The notes under the pieces: generated by a model
Databases searched by the model: none
Told to the model about the DNA's origin: nothing
Seen by the model: the letters and a program-made list of their open reading frames with translations, nothing else
Position numbers and translations under genes: made by a program
Shown: one piece after another, positions 56,724 to 64,000 of the stretch
Numbering within the stretch: position 1 is the first letter of the stretch
How the letters are laid out: each line of letters opens with the position of its first letter
From: Conoideocrella luteorostrata
Lineage: Eukaryota > Ascomycota > Sordariomycetes > Hypocreales > Clavicipitaceae
Length of the DNA: 64,000 bases
Assembly (NCBI GenBank): GCA_032433595.1
Contig: JASWJB010000006.1
Coordinates: 186,001 to 250,000, forward strand
Direction: 5' to 3'

Positions 56724-58793
56724 TCACTCTAGACCGATACAGCTTCCAAGTTGCCGTTGCGACTTCACAATGGCATGGTCTGCTAACCTCGCAAGTTCCT
56801 TTAAAAACAACTCTGCCAATTCAATATACTTATTCTCACTATGGGATACGCAGAAGCGCTTGCCAGTTCTGGCAATTATGTCGGACGCCCGTGTCAGCCA
56901 CTCACGATCTGCTGACGCCTGCGCTGTAAGCGGGTGGACGAGGATGTTGACAAACAGGGACATTGCCGCCACGAGTGGGTAGAATAGGTTGTGCCTTTCG
57001 ATTGGTTATTTTGCACTCTAGTAGATCTTGCTAAGAGTGGACGGAGGCTTGCACCACTCACCAATAAATGCCCTCGCTTGAAGCAACGGGCTCGCCAACA
57101 ACTAGAATATTCGACCGGGCGGCCCCCAGCGCCAAATCAATGCTCGAATGCATGACACTATGCAAATCATCCGGGAGGCTCTTGTCCACGCCCTGATGGG
57201 CTCCAAGCCTCCGAACCGTCGTGTGGATCATGGTCAGGAGGTAGTTGTATTCGAGCTGCAAATGTGTGGTCGTTAAATGCTCCAGACTAAAAGGTAGTAC
57301 GCGTGCACTTTTGCGCGCAATCGAGAGCGTCGGACGGATCTCGGACCCGATGGACAATCGCCAGTTTTCTAAATCATCATCCAGTTGGCGAATCCGCGTG
57401 AGAAGCTCACCCTCCATTATTGCCAACGCAGCTGGGGCGTAAAGAAGACGGAATACTCTATCCTTCAATATTGCGAGGCGCGGATCTGTTGCGAAAAAAA
57501 AGAGGAGCCTCTGCCCAGCAACGCCACCAAGGGCGCCTTCTCCGTGAGATTCTTGCGCGTCATCAATTGAATGGTCTGGAGCGCTCAAGTCACAGTATTC
57601 GGAGGCAAGAAACGGAGGCTGACCTGAAATCAGACACAGGTCCTTGTCGTACATGTAGCATAGCCAAAACAGCTTTCGAGTGTGAAGTCTTCTGCGCTGA
57701 GCGTGCGACATGGCTGTGAGAGTGGATGTAGCAGGGGGTTGATACATGTGGCCGTCGAGGCTGCATACTATACGACACGCGAATGAAAGCGCTTCAGCAT
57801 CGTGAACTCCCACTGCTGCTCGGTATTTATGCTGCAGCGGGCGCTTAGCGTTGTATCTAACAAGAAACTGGCGTTAACGTGCACTTACTAACAGCAGAAG
57901 GGTCTGCAAATTGTCCAAACTAGGGTAGTGATTTGTAAAATACAGCAAGCCCTGTGCATTTGCCGCGAGCTGATCCCCATCAAGCGACGTGATTTCTGTT
58001 GAGCTGCTTACGCGCATTATTACAGCGAGCGCGGAAAAAAGACATGCCCGGGAGGATATGTGCTCCAGTGAAGCTTGCGAGGCAACATGGGGCCGATATG
58101 CCATTTCTATCGTTTCGGCGAAGAGCATCTCGTCAAGGATAGGAAAAGCTAACCGAACAGAAGATCTCATAAGAAGCCTCAAAGCCGTGTCTGCGAAGCT
58201 TCTTTCTGGTAAGTCTACCGATATGTAGCCGGCAATGGATTGGCTCAAGGACGTGATGTTGAATGTCTGATTATGATCATTGATCACCATGTCCCTCAGT
58301 GCGGAAACGTCCTGGCCTGTCGCCGATGAAATCCACTGCATGCCAGTATCGGAAATGATTGGCATACATCTATGGTACCAATTCTTTCCCAGGCAGAGAG
58401 TTATGGACGCATTCCTTTCGCCATGATATGGGACTTGGGCCAACAAGTCCCGAAATTTGTTAGCTTGAGAGATTTCACTCTCAAGCTGTGCAATTCGGTC
58501 TAGTAGCGTCTTTGTTTCCTTTGTTGTTGCGCTATGCATTGTCAAACTGTTACATCAGTCACCGTACCTGTAGATATAAGTTGGTACGCGACGCACCTTG
58601 CCTTGTTGAAGCAACCTGTCCTGCTGAATGTACAATTTAAATTCTGATGAGCACACCAATCACACGGGGGCCCTGATCGAGGAACGGAGCATTGTATCTG
58701 ACGAAGTCAATGGCTGTACAGCGTCCTACTGCTGAGTGGTGATGTATGTACCTTCCTCTTGAAGCATACATCGCAGGCTCGTACGGGCGGCAT
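56724..58793 (-). CDS. Zn2Cys6 transcription factor with Fungal_trans domain
   Basis: Nuclear regulator. Five exons (58793-58752, 58697-58597, 58546-57889, 57831-57062, 56994-56724) join in phase to 613 aa. An intron splits the zinc cluster right after RACDVCFKRK; the next exon supplies IQCSVPRSGPPCDWCAHQNLNC, split here as IQCSVPRSG and PPCDWCAHQNLNC. This restores CX2CX6CX8CX2CX6C, so a model starting downstream loses the DNA-binding domain. A short coiled coil (LLDRIAQLESEI) precedes the Fungal_trans region (HKYRAAVGVHDAEALSFACRI; RKLFWLCYMYDKDLCLISGQPPFL). The last exon ends with FYPLVAAMSLFVNILVHPL, a conserved tail of this subfamily. It is divergent from the kelch gene, with a perfect inverted repeat between them. 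Confidence 0.9.
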
Positions 58794-58989
58794 GAAGTCA
58801 GGGACTTCACTGTTATGCCGCGGCGCATATAAAATTGCTACCTACCTAGATAGTTAGAACGAGTGTCCGGGCTGGTTCATATATCGGCAGAGAGTCTGAC
58901 AACCACTACCTATGTGGTTACCAGCCAGGCATGCCATTTACAAAGATTTGTTGCCGGCGATCGAGTGAAGGAAGTACATGCTGTCTGAC

Positions 58990-59017
58990 TAATCGGAAAA
59001 GCCGTCTTATCCGATTA
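58990..59017. promoter_or_regulatory. Inverted repeat TAATCGGA-N12-TCCGATTA
   Basis: Perfect 8-bp arms (58990-58997 and 59010-59017) contain CGG and CCG triplets facing each other, the architecture bound by Zn2Cys6 homodimers. It lies in the 572-bp promoter between the regulator (ATG at 58793) and the kelch gene (ATG at 59366). Autoregulation plus control of the kelch gene is inferred. Confidence 0.55.
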
Positions 59018-59365
59018 CATAACTCGCGCTAAGAACCGTTTTGGTTCAACACGGCTCCTCTCATGGGCAGTTGTCTGCCAATCAGCTTACACTACTGCAA
59101 GCCTCTGGCGGCATCTGATGATGAAATGCACCCTGATGACATGATTGAATGCCGTCAAGCACGACTTTATAGCCAACCAAGACGTGTACTCGTTCATTCT
59201 GACTCTGGATTCCATCCTGCGGGATTTTGTAAAATTTGCTGAGAGGTCGGTCTATAAATACCGGCGTAGGAGCTGTCCATCGCAGCTGGAAGTTTGTCTC
59301 AGCTCCAGCATCGAAACATCGTTCACTTATTTCTTGACTCCAATCTACCATCGCAATACTCCAAA

Positions 59366-60439
59366 ATGTCCCCTCTCCATGGCCGATGGTCACAAATCGT
59401 GTCGCACTCCCGCCTTTGTCGCTCTTCGCAAGCTCTGTCAGTACATGCCTCCAAAGCCTACGTCTTTGGTGGAGAGGTGTTGCCCAGACAGCCCATTGAC
59501 AACCAGATCGACTTGGTGAGCCTGGATGCAGAAGCTAGAGGTATTCAGACTACATGTTGATATAAAAGACATCTCAAACTAATGTGCTTACTCCTTACCC
59601 GTGCTGTAGGTGAATTCCAGACTCTTGCCGCCAACAAGGCACCATCTCCACGAGTTGGTACAGCCAGCGTGACTGCCCACGACAACATCTGGCTGTTCTC
59701 TGGTCGCGGCGGCCTGGCCATGGATCCAATAGAAGAACAAGGTAATCTGTGGCGATATAGCACTGCAGAATCTGAGTGGGAGCTCGTCCGTACCACGTCA
59801 TCCCTGTACCCAGCTGCTCGCAGCTACCACGCCACAGCCTTTGATGGCAAAAACACTATTTTCCTCCACGCAGGATGTCCCGCCCAGGGACGCCTATCCG
59901 ACCTTTGGGCATTCGATATCAAGACCTTGGCATGGACGGAACTGCCACATGCGCCCGGGCCTGCACGCGGAGGTACATCAATTGCATTTTGTAACGGAAA
60001 ACTCTACCGTATGGGCGGGTTTGACGGAGAAGCCGAGCAAGGTGGGAGCATTGACGTCTATGAGCCCTCCACCAAAACGTGGGACACCATATTGTTCGAA
60101 GCCGATGGAACTAAAGGTCCAACTGCCCGCAGTGTTGCAGCCCTTGTTGCGGTCCAAACCTCAGCAGGTGAGCCGATGCTCATCTCCATGTTTGGCGAGG
60201 GTGATCCGTCGTCACTTGGCCATGCGGGAGCAGGAAAAATGATCAACGATGTTTGGTCTTTCAGTGTCGGGATCCTGGACTGGAGAAAAATTGAGTTTGC
60301 GGGAGGGAACGCTCCTACGCCAAGAGGGTGGTTTGCCGCTGATGTTTTGAGAGAGGGTGACGGGGATGCGGTGATTGTTCATGGGGGCTTGGCGGAAGAT
60401 AATTCCAGGCTGGGGGATGTATGGAGGTTGGACCTGTAA
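59366..60439 (+). CDS. Kelch-repeat beta-propeller protein
   Basis: A cytosolic six-bladed propeller resembling the kelch part of plant nitrile-specifier proteins and fungal homologues. Two exons (59366-59540, 59610-60439) give 334 aa. Blades are visible as repeated GG/G-aromatic-W patterns: AYVFGGEV, IWLFSGRGG with NLWRYSTAESEWELV, IFLHAGCPAQGRLSDLWAFDIKTLAWTEL, LYRMGGFDG with IDVYEPSTKTWDTI, MINDVWSFSVGILDWRKI, and VIVHGGLAEDNSRLGDVWRLDL. No other domain is fused, so it is more likely an adaptor or a specifier-like protein than a typical signalling kelch. Its role is unknown; proximity suggests control by the divergent Zn2Cys6 factor. Confidence 0.9.
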
Positions 60440-61579
60440 TGCACAAACGAGAAGATACAAGGTACTGCAGAATTGAATGAGTGAGCGTGCGACAGAGTTG
60501 GTGCCTCTGGATAACCTCAAACGCTGCGTCCTCGCACCAAAGCGGCATCACAAGGCAGTGGGTTTTCATCAAGTACCCCTGTCGTCGTGGCCGCCAAGTG
60601 CTGACGGTGAGCCATTATTAAGGAAGGCAGAAAGCCAAAGTCGAAAGGGTAAGGTTGCCGCATCCCTGTCAGTGTCACTGGGACAAAGTCCGCGGACATT
60701 GGATAGCACATCGCGAATGCCACACTGGTTTGCAGCCGATACTCCTCTATTCTCCGCACTCCGGGTGATACTCGAGATTAGTGCTGACGCCAACTCCATA
60801 CTAGTACTCCATACTTGATCTGTTTGAACCATTTCCTTGTTTGTCGTAGATGGGTTTTCTCTGCGACACTTAGGACTGAGGACTTGCTTGTCTCGGTGAA
60901 AGTGCTTCGCAAGTTGCCGAGACATGTACTCCGTAGAGAAGACGGAGTACGGAGTACAGAGTACGTACTCCGTACAGAGTGTACAATACAGCGCACGGAG
61001 CACACAGCTTCGGGAGTAGTTCCCTGCTGAGTATTTAGTGGGTGCATCTCAAGCCGCAAGTCGAGCAAGTCAAGGCAAGTCAAAGGACTGTGCAGCGAAC
61101 AAAGTCCATTTCATCTCTTGACGGGCTCATCTGGGAAAGGTAAAAGGTACCGAGCAGGGTGGCAGTACCAGAGGCATGTCACATCACTTCACACCGACGG
61201 CAACGAGACTCACAGCCATTGCAACCCCAGGTCCCGCCCAGCCCACTCATCCACAATCTGCAAGCCATGCCTTTCCGGAGATAACGCCTGCGTGTTGAAC
61301 TGGTAAAATCCGCTTTTAGCTGATAATATCCGGCATGCGAGTTTGCTGGTACACCCATGAGGAACCGGGCTGTCGATCCCTTTAGAGGTCCGTTTTCCAT
61401 GGACATGCGGAGTAGTCGTACCTATAGGTATAGGGCCCTGGAAGACGTCAAAATGGCTGGTGTGAGAACAAAACTTGCCCACTCCCTAGTATAATGCAAT
61501 CATAGCTGCCGGAGTGCCTTTTCCTTTTACTGGAGCGGGAATATCTGGCCTGTTTCTTCGCGGTGTGCCGTTGAGAATA
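60440..61579. other. Intergenic, 1.1 kb, with motif cluster
   Basis: No gene supported. Contains the TACTCCGTA/TACGGAGTA cluster at 60927-60974 described separately; the right end is the promoter of the transporter at 61580. Confidence 0.5.
60927..60974. repeat. Cluster of TACTCCGTA / TACGGAGTA words
   Basis: Three exact copies (60927-60935, 60948-60956, 60966-60974) and one with a single mismatch (60941-60949) sit within 48 bp in alternating orientation, so the single strand could fold on itself. Further one-mismatch traces follow at about 60993. Copies elsewhere in the window are single. Confidence 0.85.
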
Positions 61580-63377
61580 ATGACGACGACAGAAAAAGAT
61601 GCGTTGTCGGTTGCGGCTGTGGCTGCGGCTGCGACCGTGGACGGGAACGACAACGACAACGCGAACGTAGCCAGACCTCATTACGACTCTAGCTCGTCAA
61701 CCGTGTCGGAAGACCGTGCCTACCAAGAAGGCGCAGCGATCAAAGAAGCGGACAATCATATACATTCTGCCCAAGATGAAAATACACACGACATTGAGGC
61801 CGTACGTTTTATCCCATCCTCTCCCCATTCAAGGTCAAGAACACCACGCTTACTCCTCTCAGGCTGTCATCACCAAAACTTCAACCCACAAGTCCAGCAT
61901 CCTCACCAAACTCTCCAAGCGGAAAACCCGCGAGAAACTCCCTCCTCCAACCCTCCCGCTAACAGATCTCCCCAATGGCATTGTCGGCTGGGAATCCCAA
62001 ACAGACCCTGATATGCCTCTCAACTGGGCGCCGTTCCGCAAATGGCTGCTCGTGGCGCTCCTCTCCATCATCACCTTCATGTCGCCTTTCGCCTCCTCCA
62101 TCCTCGCCCCCGCCATTTCTTCCCTCGAACAGGACTACCACGAAACAGACATCACAAAGGGCGCTATGCCCGTATCTATATTCGTGCTAGGCTACGCTGT
62201 CGGACCGCTCTTCCTCTCGCCGCTCTCCGAAATCTACGGCCGCAACATCGTTCTGATTTCCGCCAACGCCTTCTTCTGCGTATGGCTCATTGGCTGTGCG
62301 CTCGCCCCTTCCCTGGACCTTCTCATCTTCTTCCGCTTTATGTGCGGCGTCGGCGGCTCGGCTTGCACGACCATCGGAGGAGCCCTCATCGCAGACATGT
62401 TCCCCGTCAGCGAGCGCGGCAAAGCCATGACGATGTGGATGGTTGGGCCGCTCTTTGGACCGACGCTGGGGCCAGTCATCGGTGCCTTTGTCTCGCAGAC
62501 GATTGGGTGGCGGTGGGTGAACTGGCTGGCGTTTATACCTGCAACTCTCACCGTCACCGCCATGGTCTTTATAAATAGGGAGACAAACCATCATATCCTT
62601 ATAGCCAGGAAGACGAAGAAACTCGCAAAGGAACTGAATCGGCCAGAGCTGCGAAGTTGCTACTTCGACCCGAACGCCCCGCCGCTTAGCAGAAACCAGG
62701 TTATCATGAACGGCCTGGTGAGGCCGTTCAAAATGCTCTTCAGGTCGGCCATTATCTTCAGCGTTTCGCTGTACATTGCCTTCGCCTACGGGTGCCTCTA
62801 CTTGCTGTTCAACACCATCCCTCCAGTATTCCAAGAGACGTACCACTGGTCCATCGGCATCACCGGACTGGTCTACCTCTCCCTCCTGGTGGGCTATATG
62901 TTCGGCCTCGGCCTCTTTTCCACGCTGTCCGACAGGACGGTCGTGCGCATGACAAGGGCCAACAACGGCGTGTATGAGCCGGAGATGCGCCTCCCCGACT
63001 GCGTCTGGTTCGCGCTCGCCATGCCCATCACCTTTTTCTGGTATGGCTGGTCGGCCGATCAGGGAACGCACTGGATTGTGCCCGTCATCGGACTTGTGCC
63101 TTTTGGGTTCGGCATCATCGGCGTGTGGCTGCCCATCCAGGCGTACATTGTCGATGCGTATCCCCAGTACGCTGCGTCGGGACTCGCTGCGTTTTCCGTC
63201 CTGAGGAGCATAGTAGGCGCCTTTTTGCCGCTGGCTGGGCCGCAGATGTATAAGAGTTTGGGGGTTGGATGGGGCTCCTCGCTGTTGGGCTTCATTTCGG
63301 TAGCGCTGATTCCAATTCCCGTGTTGATTTATAGGTACGGCCGGAGGATGAGGAAGCGATTTCCCTTGAATCTGTAA
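61580..63377 (+). CDS. MFS transporter, DHA1 family (polyamine/drug type)
   Basis: A plasma-membrane H+ antiporter of the 12-TM DHA1 group that includes polyamine and fluconazole-resistance transporters. Two exons (61580-61801, 61863-63377; phase 0) give 578 aa. The ATG at 61580 begins MTTTEKDALSVAA; a start at 61514 would add an odd hydrophobic stretch. A polar N-terminus of about 130 residues leads into DMPLNWAPFRKW. Motif A-like PLSEIYGRNIVLIS and motif C-like LFGPTLGPVIGAFVSQTIGWRW follow, then NNGVYEPEMRLPDC in the central half and VDAYPQYAASGLAAFSVLRS near TM11, all characteristic. It lies downstream of, and in the same direction as, the kelch gene. Confidence 0.94.
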
Positions 63378-63916
63378 TGTGATGTGATGTGGCGTAATTC
63401 AATTAAGAGAGTCTCCTGCAATGAGCAAGAAAAGGAGAGCAGTACATCATTGCTTCAGAAAGCGCTGCTGTTACGGAGCACATACTCTGCAGTAACTCGG
63501 AAGAGTCAAATTTGCTCTCGATTCTCGAGTTGCATATTGCCGAGTATACGACGTCACCGAAGTAATTTTCCATTAATGAGTCTAGTTATCTCTTCCAAGT
63601 TATATACTCAACACATTGTCAATTTTGCATTTTTTGTACAATTTTTTTTATCCTGTACTTTTGTAACGGATGCGAGATTTGTGTTGTAGCAACACTCTGC
63701 GCCTCTCAGCTAAAGTGCCATCATACACGGCGCCAACCTTTTTCCTTCTTCGACCGTGTGAGGCTTAATAAATGATTAGTATTATAATCTTGGATAATAC
63801 TCTATTTGGCGACGCTAGAAGTGTGTATAGGATATTCGTTATTCGTCGCTATGCCATCACATTGTAGTTTATAATACCTCGTAAATGAAATGACAGAAAA
63901 AGAAAGTCGTGACTCA
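63378..63916. other. Intergenic, 0.5 kb
   Basis: AT-rich 3' region; one near copy of the dispersed motif (TACGGAGCA, 63472-63480). No gene seen. Confidence 0.45.
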
Positions 63917-64000
63917 TTAAACCAACTCCCACTTAGCAATATACGACCATGACATGCCCACTCTTCCTTTTTTAGACAAGAACTCTTTGGCCGTGACGCC
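63917..64000 (-). CDS. Possible 3' end of a gene running off the right edge
   Basis: The minus strand is open from the window edge to a TAA at 63919-63917 and reads GVTAKEFLSKKGRVGMS then WSYIAKWELV. The composition is protein-like, but only 27 codons are visible and no family can be named. Confidence 0.3.
   Translation of the reverse strand, partial: GVTAKEFLSKKGRVGMSWSYIAKWELV

Noticed and set aside
62187..63071. 294-codon minus frame opposite the DHA1 transporter
   Set aside because: Antisense shadow of a GC-rich coding exon.

Overview
The window is nuclear DNA of a filamentous ascomycete (Pezizomycotina). The protein set (LaeA-like methyltransferase, Zn2Cys6 regulators, DHA1/DHA14 pumps, Nur1/Mug154, NCS-1) and the short introns (about 50-110 nt, GTAAGT-like donors, CTAAC-like branch sites, CAG/TAG acceptors) point to Sordariomycetes, most likely Hypocreales. 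That placement is inference from protein resemblance. Exon joins were derived by hand from reading-frame and splice-site consistency.

Layout. 1-6.4 kb: the 5' part of a 14-TM drug pump, divergent from a Zn2Cys6 regulator that converges on a LaeA-like methyltransferase. 6.4-18.1 kb: housekeeping block with CDC45, a hemerythrin-domain protein, the calcium sensor NCS-1/Frq1 and an Rkm5-type methyltransferase, separated by gene-free stretches of 0.5-2.9 kb. 18.1-29.4 kb: AT-rich, gene-poor block of decayed fragments (a coding relic with in-frame TAGs, an aspartic-protease C-terminus, a ketosamine-kinase-like piece) around one intact four-exon zinc-finger-like gene. 29.4-34.6 kb: DHA1 transporter and alcohol-oxidase-like GMC oxidoreductase in tandem. 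34.9-46.5 kb: LEU1, an uncharacterised 982-aa protein with a membrane C-terminus, Nur1/Mug154, a divergent V-ATPase subunit F, and an NPC2-like lipid transfer protein. 46.5-56 kb: a 4.4-kb gene-free stretch, then SET3 and ALG7 converging. 56.7-63.4 kb: a Zn2Cys6 regulator divergent from a kelch protein, followed by a DHA1 transporter. The right edge cuts a possible minus-strand gene.

How it fits together: housekeeping genes (replication, leucine synthesis, N-glycosylation, chromatin, calcium signalling) are interleaved with three accessory groups that each contain a transporter, two of them beside a regulator and one beside an oxidase. The most distinctive non-genic signal is a short motif, TACTCCGTA or its complement, with ten exact copies, all outside predicted coding sequence and three of them clustered within 48 bp at 60.93-60.97 kb. 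Also notable are a perfect inverted repeat in the regulator/kelch promoter, a 9-bp-arm palindrome upstream of the oxidase, a Leu3-like site upstream of LEU1, and the unusual subunit F gene.
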